A stretch of 64,000 nucleotides of DNA from Proteobacteria bacterium SG_bin5 (GCA_002083475.1 LWDI01000070.1:1-64000), one strand, 5' to 3'; positions 55,278 to 63,553 are shown, counted from the first letter of the stretch. The notes: generated by a model from the sequence alone, not told the origin. A program made the numbers and translations.

Positions 55278-56465
55278 ATGGGCGACAACCGCTATAATCC
55301 CAATCAGGAACGCACCGGCAGCTATCTCACCCCCGATGGCCAGCGTGGCGGCGGCAGCGGCGGCGAGGCGCGCGAGACCTCGAGCGCGCGCGACTATGGC
55401 GCCAGCCGCCAGGGCCGCGAGGATTGGCCGGGCAGCCAGGGCGGGCAGGGCGGCCAGGGCGGGTTCGGCCAAGAGCGCGGCTATGGCGACCATGGCGGGC
55501 GCGGCTATCAGGGCGGCGATGCCTATCGCGGCCAGGGCGATCGCGACCAGGACCGCTATGCGGGCGATCGCGGCCATGGTCGCGGCAATTTCGGCGGCGC
55601 GGGCAATTATGGCGGGCAGGGCCAGCGCTTCAGCCAGCAGCAGCATCACGAAGGCAGCGGCTATGGCCCCTATGGCGAGCGCGGCCAGGTCCAGTCGCAG
55701 GGCGCGTATGGCCACGACCCGCGCGGCGGCGACACCAGCCATCGCGGCGGCCAGCAGGGCGGCTATGGCTATCAGGCGAGCGATTACGATTATAACGAGC
55801 GTGGCTTCGTGAGCCGCGCCGGCGACGAGGTGCGCAGCTGGTTCGGCGACGACCGCGCCCAGCGCCGCCGCGAGCTCGACCAGCGCTATGACGAGCGCGA
55901 AGGCGGCGGCCAATATCGCGGCGGGGGCGAGCGCCAGGCGCGCGGCGGCCATCATCATGACGCCCATCATCATGACGATAGCGAGGCGCGCTATCCGGGC
56001 GGGGTGGGCGGCTATTCGACCCAGCGCGGCCCCAGCTTCCAGGATGGCGAGTGGATCGGCACCGGCTCGGGCTGGACGCGCGGCTCGGACGAGGATGATT
56101 ACGGCAACTGGCGCCGCCGCCAGATCGAAGCGCTCGACCGCGATTATGACGAATATCGCCAGGAAAACCGCCAGCGCTTCCACAGCGAGTTCGAGACTTG
56201 GCGCACCGAGCGCCAGGGTCAACGCTCGTCGCTGCGCCAGGTGCGCGAGCATATGGAAGTCGTGGGCTCCGACGGCGAGCATGTCGGCACGGTCGACCAT
56301 ATCCAGGGCGACCGCATCCTGCTCACCAAGAGCGACACCAACGCCGGCGGCAAGCACCATTCGATCCCGTCGCGCTGGATTCAGACGGTCGACGAGAAGG
56401 TGACCATCCGCAAGACCGCGCAGGAAGCGATGGCGGCCTGGCGCGAGGAGCAAGACGAGCGCTGA
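55278..56465 (+). CDS. Low-complexity Gly/Gln/Arg/Tyr-rich protein with SWFGD motif and DUF2171 domain
   Basis: 395 residues, ATG seven bases after AAAGGAA. The first 280 residues are disordered-like: many GG, GQ, RG and GY dipeptides, plus a His/Asp cluster (GGHHHDAHHHDD) near 220-231 that could bind metal. Around residue 187 lies VRSWFGDDRAQRRRELDQ, the SWFGD motif known from sphingomonad stress proteins. The C-terminal 75 residues are a DUF2171 (PRC-barrel-like) domain: MEVVGSDGEHVGTVDHI, GDRILLTKSDTNAGGKHHSIPSRWI. No signal peptide or membrane segment. Composition suggests a condensate-forming or desiccation/stress-linked protein, an inference. The 236 bases upstream hold no other recognisable gene. 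Confidence 0.8.
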   Translation: MGDNRYNPNQERTGSYLTPDGQRGGGSGGEARETSSARDYGASRQGREDWPGSQGGQGGQGGFGQERGYGDHGGRGYQGGDAYRGQGDRDQDRYAGDRGHGRGNFGGAGNYGGQGQRFSQQQHHEGSGYGPYGERGQVQSQGAYGHDPRGGDTSHRGGQQGGYGYQASDYDYNERGFVSRAGDEVRSWFGDDRAQRRRELDQRYDEREGGGQYRGGGERQARGGHHHDAHHHDDSEARYPGGVGGYSTQRGPSFQDGEWIGTGSGWTRGSDEDDYGNWRRRQIEALDRDYDEYRQENRQRFHSEFETWRTERQGQRSSLRQVREHMEVVGSDGEHVGTVDHIQGDRILLTKSDTNAGGKHHSIPSRWIQTVDEKVTIRKTAQEAMAAWREEQDER

Positions 56466-56671
56466 TCGCGGCGTTTACGGCTCGAGGCGAGCCCCGTGCC
56501 CCCAAGGGCGCGGGGCTTTCGTTTGCTCGAAGGCCGGCCGTCACCCCGCGCTCGGCCCGGGGCCACGGGCGCGATGGGCGCCGTGACCAACGGCATCCCG
56601 GCGGGGCGAGCCGTTGCGCGGCAAGAAATTCGCATTAGTGTCACCCGCGAAGCGAGTTTCAGGAGAAGCAA

Positions 56672-57658
56672 ATGGCCCAGGCATGGACGCTCAAATCGCG
56701 CCCGATCGGCACCCCGACCCCCGATAATTTCGAGCTGGTCGAGCTGCTCGGCGGGCCGCTCGAGCCCGGCCAGGTGCGCATCGCCAATCGCTGGCTTTCG
56801 GTCGATCCCTATATGCGCGGGCGGATGAACGACGTGAAAAGCTACACGCCGCCCTTCCAACTCGGCCAGCCGATGCAGGGCGGGGCGGTCGGCGAGGTGG
56901 TCGAAAGCGCCGATCCGAACGTGCCCCAAGGCACGCTGGTGCTCCATATGGACGGCTGGCGCGACGAGGCGGTGCTGCCCGGCGCGCATGTCCAGAAGCT
57001 GCCCGATCTCCCGGTCGAGCCGCAAGCCTATCTCGGCCAATTGGGGATGCCGGGGATGACGGCTTATTTCGGCCTGCTCGAAGTGGCGGGCGCGAAGAGC
57101 GGCGACACGGTGTTCGTCTCGGCCGCCGCCGGCGCGGTCGGCTCGACGGTGGTGCAGATCGCCAAGGCCAAGGGGATGCGCGTGATCGGCTCGGCGGGCG
57201 GCGCCGAGAAATGCGCCTGGGTCAAGTCGCTCGGCGCCGACGCGGTGATCGATTACAAACAGGGATCGCTGGTGAAAGCGCTCGCCGCCGCCGCGCCCGA
57301 GGGGATCGACGTTTATTTCGACAATGTCGGCGCCGAACATCTCGATGCCGCGCTCGCGGTGGCGAAGGAACGCGCGCGCTTCGCGATTTGCGGGATGATC
57401 GACATCTATAACGACGGCAAGCCGACCGAACTCCGCTATCTGGCGCGCGTGATCGGCGCGCGGCTGACGATCAAGGGCTTCATCGTCAGCGATTTCATGG
57501 GCCGCGCGGGCGAATTCTACCGCGACATGGCGGGCTGGCTGCAAGCGGGGCAGCTGACGCGCGAGGAGACGGTGGTCGAAGGCCTGGCGCGCATGCCCGA
57601 GGCGTTCCTGGGGCTGTTCAGCGGGGAGAATAAGGGGAAGATGTTGGTGCGGGTTTGA
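56672..57658 (+). CDS. NADP-dependent oxidoreductase, MDR/leukotriene-B4-reductase-like (CurA type)
   Basis: 328 residues. Medium-chain reductase without zinc ligands: FELVELLGGPLEPGQVRIANRWLSVDPYMRGRM (20-52) is the family signature. It is followed by GMPGMTAYFGLLEV, the nucleotide site VFVSAAAGAVGSTVVQIAK (about 148-166) and the VYFDNVGAEHLDAAL segment. Members reduce alpha,beta-unsaturated ketones such as curcumin or prostaglandin-like compounds with NADPH. The physiological substrate is not readable here. Single gene, with a low-coding-density region downstream. Confidence 0.9.
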   Translation: MAQAWTLKSRPIGTPTPDNFELVELLGGPLEPGQVRIANRWLSVDPYMRGRMNDVKSYTPPFQLGQPMQGGAVGEVVESADPNVPQGTLVLHMDGWRDEAVLPGAHVQKLPDLPVEPQAYLGQLGMPGMTAYFGLLEVAGAKSGDTVFVSAAAGAVGSTVVQIAKAKGMRVIGSAGGAEKCAWVKSLGADAVIDYKQGSLVKALAAAAPEGIDVYFDNVGAEHLDAALAVAKERARFAICGMIDIYNDGKPTELRYLARVIGARLTIKGFIVSDFMGRAGEFYRDMAGWLQAGQLTREETVVEGLARMPEAFLGLFSGENKGKMLVRV

Positions 57659-57978
57659 GGGGGGTCGGTTGGGGTTGCCGGCGCTGCGCATCGGAGACCG
57701 AAACGACAAGTCGGGCTGGTCTTTAGAGACTTGAGAAGCTCCAGGGTGGATGGCGAAGATTTGGCCGCTTGTGGACTGCGGCTTGCTGCTAACCATTTGC
57801 GGGAAGCGGACGCCCGCTCATAAACTTGAGCGAGTTGAGACGACCCAAAAGCGGTCGTTCGCCGCCGGACACCGCTCCCCGGACGCGGACGCCCATTCAC
57901 ACGAGTCCGAGCGGCCGGGCTGGACCAGCTGCGGCCGTCTTTTCGTTTCCAGGCAAAGCGCCCTCGGAGGAGCCTGAG
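57659..57978. other. Intergenic stretch without a convincing gene
   Basis: Composition shifts gradually from the G+C-rich left side toward the lower-G+C islet on the right. A short minus-strand open frame (57517-57900) exists, but it overlaps the upstream gene and its text is Ser/Arg-rich. The AAAGCGGTCGTTCG stretch resembles decayed dispersed sequence common in sphingomonad intergenic regions, from memory only. No RNA gene, promoter or repeat could be established. Confidence 0.4.
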
Positions 57979-58866
57979 CTAGCGTCGTTGGCGGTGACCA
58001 CGGCCCTGGTTGCGCTCCACAGCCTTAGCGATGTCAGCCTCGCTGAAGGGTGGCGGGCGCGTCTCCGCATCCGAGAACAACTTCAAGTGTCCGGGGACAG
58101 CGCGATCGAGTATTGAAGTGGCAAAGAGGATCGCGAGGATCATGTACCGCTTCTCATGGGCGGTCTCCACGCCGGTGCCGCGGTCGTGTTCGAAAAGCCG
58201 GAAGAATGACACCGGTCCTGTGTGGGTATGCTGGGAAAAAAACCTGTAAGCGAGGCGGAATTGGTCCTTGTTCACGCCCATCCGTTCGAGCACGTCGTCC
58301 TGCACGAACGGAGTCTTGTGACCGCGCATCGCCTCGCGTCGCGTCTTGGGATCGAACGTGCGAAGCCATGGGTTCTCATCGAAGCGGCGTTCGAAGTCGG
58401 TGATTACCTCGCTATCGTCCCCGTCGGGCGAGAAGAGCCGTCCGCGCGAACCGTAATCATGACAGTAGAGCAAGACGAACCGACCCTGCCGGATGTCGGG
58501 ATCAATCTCGTCCTCGCAGAGCCAAAAATACCAAAGGTAGGCCTCTGCGAGATTGCGGGTGAGCGACGCCACGGCGCTGAAGTCCCAATGCTCCCGAGGC
58601 GCACAATCTGGCAGGAGTCGCTCGATGCTCTTGGCGGTGACGACTATCCTTGTGAACAGAACCGAGGCGTAGGCCAGCCGGTTGCCCTCTACCCAGACAT
58701 GCGCACTCCCCATTGAAACGCGCTTGCTCCGGGTCACTAGGTTCCTGAATTCCCTACGGCACCGCAGGTACTCGGCGGTGAGCTCCGACGGTGTCAGTTC
58801 GGCAAGCAAGGAGTTGGCTCCGTCGCCGGGATGCTTGTCTTCGGGGCTATCGTCGAGCGTAGTCAC
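57979..58866 (-). CDS. Unrecognised hypothetical protein in an islet of different composition
   Basis: 295 residues. No domain is recognised with confidence; the arrangement resembles DUF5677-like proteins but I could not verify this. Visible features are a charged N-terminus, a helical middle with IERLLPDCAPREHWDFSAVASLTRNLAEAYLWYFWLCEDE, a motif YRFFSQHTHTGPVSFFRLF containing paired His, and hydrophobic MILAILFATSILD near 255. No signal peptide. The gene has visibly lower G+C and different codon choices (for example frequent NNT and NNA) than its neighbours, which suggests recent transfer. No integrase or transposase is next to it. Confidence 0.65.
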   Translation of the reverse strand: MTTLDDSPEDKHPGDGANSLLAELTPSELTAEYLRCRREFRNLVTRSKRVSMGSAHVWVEGNRLAYASVLFTRIVVTAKSIERLLPDCAPREHWDFSAVASLTRNLAEAYLWYFWLCEDEIDPDIRQGRFVLLYCHDYGSRGRLFSPDGDDSEVITDFERRFDENPWLRTFDPKTRREAMRGHKTPFVQDDVLERMGVNKDQFRLAYRFFSQHTHTGPVSFFRLFEHDRGTGVETAHEKRYMILAILFATSILDRAVPGHLKLFSDAETRPPPFSEADIAKAVERNQGRGHRQRR

Positions 58867-59060
58867 ATCGCAGCCTCATTTACCACTGCCGTTGCGGGAA
58901 CGGCAGGTTCTATGTGTTAACGAATGCTTAGCTCGTTAAGCAATGGCAGCTGCTGTGGCAGTGGGATTATCGAACGAATGACCGATATTGAGGCATAATG
59001 CCGCCCCGCGATCGAGCAACCCAAACGCAGCCGCAGAATTGAGGAGGCAGTAAGTCCCCC

Positions 59061-59639
59061 CTACTCCGGCACCAACTCAATAACATCCAGGAGTGACTCA
59101 AACCGCGGATGAGGCAGCACCACGCGCCACCTCTTCTCGCCCACCCGCTCGACGAAACCGGCCAGGTCGCGCTTCGCGTCGGTGCCATAATCCATCGGGC
59201 GTTGTTCCATGCCCAACTCCAGCGCGCCCAGGAACACCGCGCGCGCCGGGTCGCGGGCGTAGAACATGCCCGCCGGGCGTTGCTCGCCGTCGAGTTTGGC
59301 GAAGTCGCGGCGGTCGCCGGTGCCGCTCACCCGGCAGCGCGCCGCCGGATAGGCGGTGAACTCGGCCATCGCGGTGCCGTTCGCGCCCAGCTTGAACACG
59401 CGGCAGCGATAGGCGCCGGCGGGGGGCAGGGCGCCCTGCTCAAAGGCGCGATCGGGGTCGAACAGCGCGCCTTCGGCGGCGAGCGCGGGGCCGTTGGCGG
59501 GGCGGACGCGGTCGAGCGCTTCCATCCAAGCGTCGCGCGCCGTCCGCAGCCGGTCGCGGTCGGCCTGGGTGATCAGCTGGTCCCAGCGCTGCGCCGCCGC
59601 CGCGCCCGGCGCGCCGAGCAGCAGCAGCGCGAGCGCCAC
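59061..59639 (-). CDS. Secreted DUF4893-like protein, start uncertain
   Basis: About 192 residues if the GTG at 59639 is used, giving MALALLLLGAPGAAAAQRWDQL, a signal peptide with AAAAQ cleavage site. No ATG fits; a longer frame running to 59879 enters the repeat and the neighbouring gene. The mature part shows QADRDRLRTARDAWMEAL, YRCRVFKLGANGTAMAEFTAYPAARCRV (two Cys, probably disulfide-linked) and VERVGEKRWRVVLPHPRFESLLDVIELVP. This matches DUF4893, a periplasmic family of unknown function. The hairpin repeat directly at its 5' end may carry or have replaced the native promoter and start region. Confidence 0.7.
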   Translation of the reverse strand: MALALLLLGAPGAAAAQRWDQLITQADRDRLRTARDAWMEALDRVRPANGPALAAEGALFDPDRAFEQGALPPAGAYRCRVFKLGANGTAMAEFTAYPAARCRVSGTGDRRDFAKLDGEQRPAGMFYARDPARAVFLGALELGMEQRPMDYGTDAKRDLAGFVERVGEKRWRVVLPHPRFESLLDVIELVPE

Positions 59640-59646
59640 GACCGCA

Positions 59647-59747
59647 CTAGAGCGGTTTGCGATCCGATTGCATCGGATCGCCGCTCTAGATCTTTGGTTG
59701 GCCGCGATTTCCGAGCCGGCAGGTGATTCCACCTGCCTGGAAATCGC
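59647..59747. repeat. Double-hairpin repeat at the 3' end of the 3-hydroxybutyrate dehydrogenase gene (copy B)
   Basis: Two neighbouring hairpins. The first, CTAGAGCGG/CCGCTCTAG (59647-59655 and 59681-59689) encloses GCGATCCGAT-TGC-ATCGGATCGC. The second has outer stem GCGATTTCC/GGAAATCGC (59704-59712 and 59739-59747) around GGCAGGTG-ATTC-CACCTGCC (59718-59737). The second hairpin matches the copy at 24654-24699 almost base for base. It reaches within two bases of the dehydrogenase stop on the minus strand and abuts the start region of the DUF4893 gene. Confidence 0.7.
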
Positions 59748-59748
59748 G

Positions 59749-60534
59749 CTATTGCGCCGTCCAGCCGCCATCGATCGACAAATTGGTGCCGGTGATCGAT
59801 TTGGCTTCGTCACGGCACAGATAGAGCGCCAAAGCGGCGACCTGCTCGCTGGTGACGAATTCCTTGGTCGGTTGCGCATCGAGCAATACGTCGTTGATCA
59901 CCTGCTCGCGCGTCAAGCCCCGCGTCTTCATCGTATCGGGAATTTGATGCTCGACGAGCGGCGTCCACACATAGCCGGGGCTGATCGCGTTGACCGTGAC
60001 GCCGTGGGTCGCGACCTCGAGCGCGATCGTCTTGGCGAGCCCGGCGATGCCGTGCTTGGCCATCACGTACGCGCTCTTGTTGGGGCTCGCGACGAGCGAA
60101 TGGGCGGAGGCGGTCGAAATGATCCGCCCCCATTTGCGCGCCTTCATGCCGGGCACGACCGCGCGCGCGAGATACCAGGCCGCGCTCATGTTGATCGCGA
60201 TGATCGCCTCGAATTTTTCGGGCGGGAAATCCTCGATCGGCGCGACGTGCTGGATGCCGGCATTGTTGACGATGATGTCGACCGCGCCGAACTCGGCTTC
60301 CGCGCGCGCCGCCATCGCGGTGATCGCCTCGGGCTTGGACATATCGGCGGCGTCGTACAGCGCCTTGGCGCCGCTCGCCTCGGCGAGGGCGGCGCGCTCC
60401 TTTTCGATCGCGGCCGCGTCGCCAAAGCCGTTGATCATCACTTGCGCGCCTTCGCCCGCCAAGGCCTTGGCGATGTCGAGCCCGATTCCCGAGGTCGAGC
60501 CGGTGACGATCGCGCTTTTGCCTTTGAGGAACAT
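59749..60534 (-). CDS. 3-hydroxybutyrate dehydrogenase
   Basis: 261 residues. Classical SDR with TGSTSGIG (12-19), NNAGIQHVAPIEDFP (about 87-101), catalytic Ser/Tyr/Lys in STASAHSLVASPNKSAYVMAK and a conserved VNAISPGYVWTPLVEHQIPD region specific to D-3-hydroxybutyrate dehydrogenases. It interconverts 3-hydroxybutyrate and acetoacetate with NAD+, linking polyhydroxybutyrate or ketone-body use to acetyl-CoA. It follows the patatin gene by 12 bases, so the two are in one transcription unit. Confidence 0.92.
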   Translation of the reverse strand: MFLKGKSAIVTGSTSGIGLDIAKALAGEGAQVMINGFGDAAAIEKERAALAEASGAKALYDAADMSKPEAITAMAARAEAEFGAVDIIVNNAGIQHVAPIEDFPPEKFEAIIAINMSAAWYLARAVVPGMKARKWGRIISTASAHSLVASPNKSAYVMAKHGIAGLAKTIALEVATHGVTVNAISPGYVWTPLVEHQIPDTMKTRGLTREQVINDVLLDAQPTKEFVTSEQVAALALYLCRDEAKSITGTNLSIDGGWTAQ

Positions 60535-60546
60535 GCGGGTCTCCCT

Positions 60547-61716
60547 TTATTTGCGGACGAGCGGTTGGTGCGCGGCGCGATAGGGGCAAATATCGAAGGC
60601 CGCGCTGGTTCCGGTGAGGATGTTCTGCGCGATCAACTGGGCATTGCTCATCGCGTCGTCGATCGCGCGGCGGCCGGCGGCCCAATGTTCGGCCATGGTG
60701 CGCGCCGAAAATTCATAGTCGCGCGCGCCGCCTTCCCAGGCATTGGCGCGGTGGATCAGCTGGACGATGTTGAGCGGCTTGTCCTCGGCGAGCGCGGCGA
60801 GCTTGGCGACATCGGGGTCGTCGCGCAATTTGGCGGGCAATTTGGCGAGCACGCGGCGGATCGCCTCATGCTCTTGCCGCTTGCGCATCGCCTGGTCCGA
60901 GATGAGGCGGGTGCGGCTCGAAAAGCGAATCTCCTTCTCGCGCGATTCGACGTCGGCCATCGTCTTGGGGCGTGTGTTCGACGCCGGGAAGAGATCGACC
61001 TGAAAGGCGAGCATCGCCTCGGTCTGATTGTCGAGCACATGGCTGAGCGGGGTGTTCGAGACGAGCCCGCCGTCCCACCACAGGCAGCCGTCGATCTCGA
61101 CCGGGGGCAGCCCCGGCGGCAGCGCGCCCGAGGCCATGATGTGGCGCGCGTCGATCCGCTCGACGCGGGTGTCGAAATAGCGGAAATTGCCGCTTTCCAG
61201 ATTCACCGCGCCGACCGACAGCCGCACCGGCCCGGTGTTGAGCAGCTCCCAATCGACGAGCGCGTCGAGCGTTTCGATCAGCGGGCGCGTGTCATAATAG
61301 CTGAGCGCGGCGCAACTCCCCGGCAGCGCCCATTGCGGCGGCACCGGGCGCGGGGTGAAAAAGCCGGGGACGCCGGCCGCCAGCACATAGCTCGCCGACA
61401 GGTCATGCACCCATTCGCGCACGCGATCATTGGGGAAGATCGGGAAGCTGGGGAGCGCGCTCGTCACCTTGTCCCAAAAGGCGCGCAGCCGCTCGACGCG
61501 GCGTTCGGGCGGGTTGCCGGCGAAGATCGCCGCGTTCACCGCGCCGATCGAAATCCCCGCGACCCAATCGATCTCGATCGCCGAGGCCGCGAGCCCCTCG
61601 ATCACCCCCGCCTGGTAGCTGCCGAGCGCGCCGCCGCCTTGCAGCACGAGCGCGACCTGTTCGGGCAGCGGCATCGCGTTGCCGGCGCGGCGCTGCGGGG
61701 ACTCGATATCGGCCAT
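60547..61716 (-). CDS. Patatin-like phospholipase with DUF3734 C-terminus
   Basis: 389 residues from the ATG at 61716; a longer reading frame exists but its leader is Arg/His-rich and antisense to the metallopeptidase start region. The patatin core has the oxyanion GGGALGSYQAG (27-37), catalytic Ser56 in GISIGAV (GxSxG) and Asp215 in WWDGGLVSNTPL. The C-terminal half (from about 230) has the DUF3734 pattern with LAEDKPLNIVQLIHRAN and ARTMAEHWAAGRRAIDDA. Acts as a lipid acyl hydrolase; no signal peptide. Pairing with 3-hydroxybutyrate dehydrogenase is recurrent in alphaproteobacteria, and a role in polyhydroxybutyrate granule turnover is a reasonable inference. Confidence 0.88.
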   Translation of the reverse strand: MADIESPQRRAGNAMPLPEQVALVLQGGGALGSYQAGVIEGLAASAIEIDWVAGISIGAVNAAIFAGNPPERRVERLRAFWDKVTSALPSFPIFPNDRVREWVHDLSASYVLAAGVPGFFTPRPVPPQWALPGSCAALSYYDTRPLIETLDALVDWELLNTGPVRLSVGAVNLESGNFRYFDTRVERIDARHIMASGALPPGLPPVEIDGCLWWDGGLVSNTPLSHVLDNQTEAMLAFQVDLFPASNTRPKTMADVESREKEIRFSSRTRLISDQAMRKRQEHEAIRRVLAKLPAKLRDDPDVAKLAALAEDKPLNIVQLIHRANAWEGGARDYEFSARTMAEHWAAGRRAIDDAMSNAQLIAQNILTGTSAAFDICPYRAAHQPLVRK

Positions 61717-61867
61717 GCGCTTCAAATGGGGCGGTTCGCGATAGGGATCAACGACAGTTTGATGACGCGCCCGGGCTTTGCGACCGCTCCCCGATACCGC
61801 CCCCGATATGACTTGCAACAAAGCCGGGGCTTCGCACATTCAGCGTACGGGCAGCGAGGGACGTTCG

Positions 61868-62779
61868 ATGCGGCTAGACGATTACGACCCCGATATCGAG
61901 GTGGGCGACCAGCGCGGGCAAAGCTTCGGCGGCGGCGGCTTTTCGCTTGGCGGCGGCGGCGGCGGGCTGTTGTTCGGCTTGCTGCCGTTCGTGATGGGGC
62001 GGTTCGGCTGCATGGGCGTGGCGGTGCTGCTCGCGCTGATGTTCTTCTTCGGCGGCGGGCTGCCCTTGCTCTCGGGCGGCAATCCGGGCGGCATTCCCGC
62101 GACCCACACCGAAACCAGCGCCGCCAAGACCGCCTGCCGTGTCGACGCCGCCAGCCTGGAGACGTGCAACGCGTTCAGCTCGGCGAACCGCACCTGGCGC
62201 CAGATTTTCCAGCAGGCGGGCGCGCGCTACGATCCGCCCTCGCTGCAATTCTACGGCGGCTCGGGCCGATCGGGCTGCGGCGCGGCGCAGGCGGCGATGG
62301 GGCCCTTTTATTGCCCGAGCGACGAGGGCATTTACATCGACACCAGCTTCTTCAACGAACTCGCGACGCGCTTCGGCGCGGGCGGCGATTTCGCGCGCAA
62401 TTACGTGATCGCGCATGAATTCGGCCATCACATCCAGCATCTGCTCGGCACCAGCGAGCGCGTGCAGCGCCAAATGCAGCAAGTGAGCGAGCGCGAGGGC
62501 AATGCGCTATCGGTGCGGCTCGAGCTTCAGGCCGATTGCTATGCGGGTGTGTGGGGCGCGCAGAACCGCGCGCGGCTCGACCCCGGCGATATCGAGGAGG
62601 GGCTGCGCGCCGCGCAAGCGATCGGCGACGACACGCTCCAGCGCGAAGCGCAAGGGCGGGTGGTGCCCGACAGCTTCACCCATGGCACCTCGGCCGAGCG
62701 CATGGCGTGGCTACGGCGCGGGCTGGAGACGGGCGATCCGAGCCAATGCGATACGTTTAGCGGAAGCATCGATCGCTAG
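61868..62779 (+). CDS. Neutral zinc metallopeptidase (YpfJ-like), membrane-anchored
   Basis: 303 residues from the ATG at 61868 (MRLDDYDPDIEVGDQRGQ). A Gly-rich N-terminus leads to one hydrophobic helix (GCMGVAVLLALMFFFGGGLPLL at about 48-68). The soluble domain carries the zinc motif HEFGHHIQ with HExxH at 183-187, and the distal Glu in LELQADCYAGVW. Family relatives are annotated as putative neutral zinc metallopeptidases; substrate unknown. Cys pairs at 90, 100, 137 and 149 suggest disulfides in a periplasmic domain. Single gene, followed by 166 bases without a gene. Confidence 0.9.
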   Translation: MRLDDYDPDIEVGDQRGQSFGGGGFSLGGGGGGLLFGLLPFVMGRFGCMGVAVLLALMFFFGGGLPLLSGGNPGGIPATHTETSAAKTACRVDAASLETCNAFSSANRTWRQIFQQAGARYDPPSLQFYGGSGRSGCGAAQAAMGPFYCPSDEGIYIDTSFFNELATRFGAGGDFARNYVIAHEFGHHIQHLLGTSERVQRQMQQVSEREGNALSVRLELQADCYAGVWGAQNRARLDPGDIEEGLRAAQAIGDDTLQREAQGRVVPDSFTHGTSAERMAWLRRGLETGDPSQCDTFSGSIDR

Positions 62780-62945
62780 CCTTGGTTTCGTGCGCGCCGA
62801 TACCCGGACTTGGTCCCGGGTCCACTGGCGGGCATGGCTTAGCGCCGGCAGGCCCGGCGGAACGGTGAACGCCCGACCAAGCCCGGCATGACGATTTCGG
62901 GGAGAAGGTGTCGACTAGGGCGACGCTCCGTGTTATAACGTCCGT

Positions 62946-63173
62946 ATGAACAAGCCCCTCAAGCTCATCAAGATCGGCAATTCCACCGGCGTGATCCTGC
63001 CCAAGGAAGTGCTCGCCCGGCTCAAAGTGGAGCAGGGCGAGGCTGTGTATCTCAGCGAGGCGCCCGAGGGTTTTCGGCTGACCGCGCATGATCCCGATTT
63101 CGCCGAGGCGATGGCGGCCGCCGAGAAGATCATGCGCGAAGACCGCGACATTTTGAAAGTGCTGGCGCAATAA
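62946..63173 (+). CDS. AbrB/MazE-family antitoxin
   Basis: 75 residues. SpoVT/AbrB swapped-hairpin DNA-binding fold: MNKPLKLIKIGNSTGVILPKEVLARLKVEQGEAVYLSE. It ends with a short acidic helix (DFAEAMAAAEKIMREDRDILKVLAQ) that should wrap the partner toxin. It lies two bases ahead of a Doc-type gene, so the pair forms a type II toxin-antitoxin system in which the antitoxin autoregulates the promoter. The AbrB class differs from the Phd antitoxin normally paired with Doc in phage P1, but AbrB-Doc pairs are known from other bacteria. Confidence 0.88.
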   Translation: MNKPLKLIKIGNSTGVILPKEVLARLKVEQGEAVYLSEAPEGFRLTAHDPDFAEAMAAAEKIMREDRDILKVLAQ

Positions 63174-63175
63174 CG

Positions 63176-63553
63176 GTGGCGTGGCGCTTCATCAGCGTCG
63201 ACGTCGCGCTCGCGGTGCATGATCGCCAGCTCGCCGAACATGGTGGGCCGGCGGGCGTCAAGGATTTAGGCTTGCTCGAATCCGCGCTCGCGCGGCCGAT
63301 CAACAAACATGCCTATGGCGAGGATGACCCTTGCGCGCTCGCCGCTGCCTATGCCTTCGGGGTCGCGCGCAACCATCCGTTCGTGGATGGCAATAAGCGC
63401 ACCGCCTGGGTGCTCGCGCGCTTGTTTCTGGCGCTGAACGCCGTCGAAGTCTCCTTTGGCAAGCAAGAAGCCATCGAAATGATGCTCGCCCTCGCCGCGG
63501 GTGAGTTCGGCGAGGACCAAGTCGCCGCCTGGTTCCGCGCGCATCTCGCTTAA
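63176..63553 (+). CDS. Doc/Fic-type toxin (death-on-curing family)
   Basis: 125 residues from a GTG two bases after the antitoxin stop. The Fic motif HPFVDGNKRT lies at residues 67-76, in the DGNKR form typical of Doc rather than AMP-transferring Fic. Early text SVDVALAVHDRQLAEHGGPAGVKDLGLLESAL is typical of Doc. P1 Doc phosphorylates EF-Tu and stops translation; this homologue probably does the same, although that is not shown here. The co-occurring antitoxin gene indicates a functional pair. Confidence 0.88.
   Translation: MAWRFISVDVALAVHDRQLAEHGGPAGVKDLGLLESALARPINKHAYGEDDPCALAAAYAFGVARNHPFVDGNKRTAWVLARLFLALNAVEVSFGKQEAIEMMLALAAGEFGEDQVAAWFRAHLA

Noticed and set aside
55278..56465. Secreted adhesin or collagen-like protein
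   Set aside because: No signal peptide, no Gly-X-Y triplet periodicity; the C-terminus is an intracellular DUF2171 domain.
57659..59060. Small prophage or integrative element
   Set aside because: Composition differs but there is no integrase, phage gene, tRNA junction or direct repeat at the edges.
59494..62418. Plus-strand open frame of about 970 codons
   Set aside because: It runs across three minus-strand genes and into the wrong frame of the metallopeptidase; no domain is visible.
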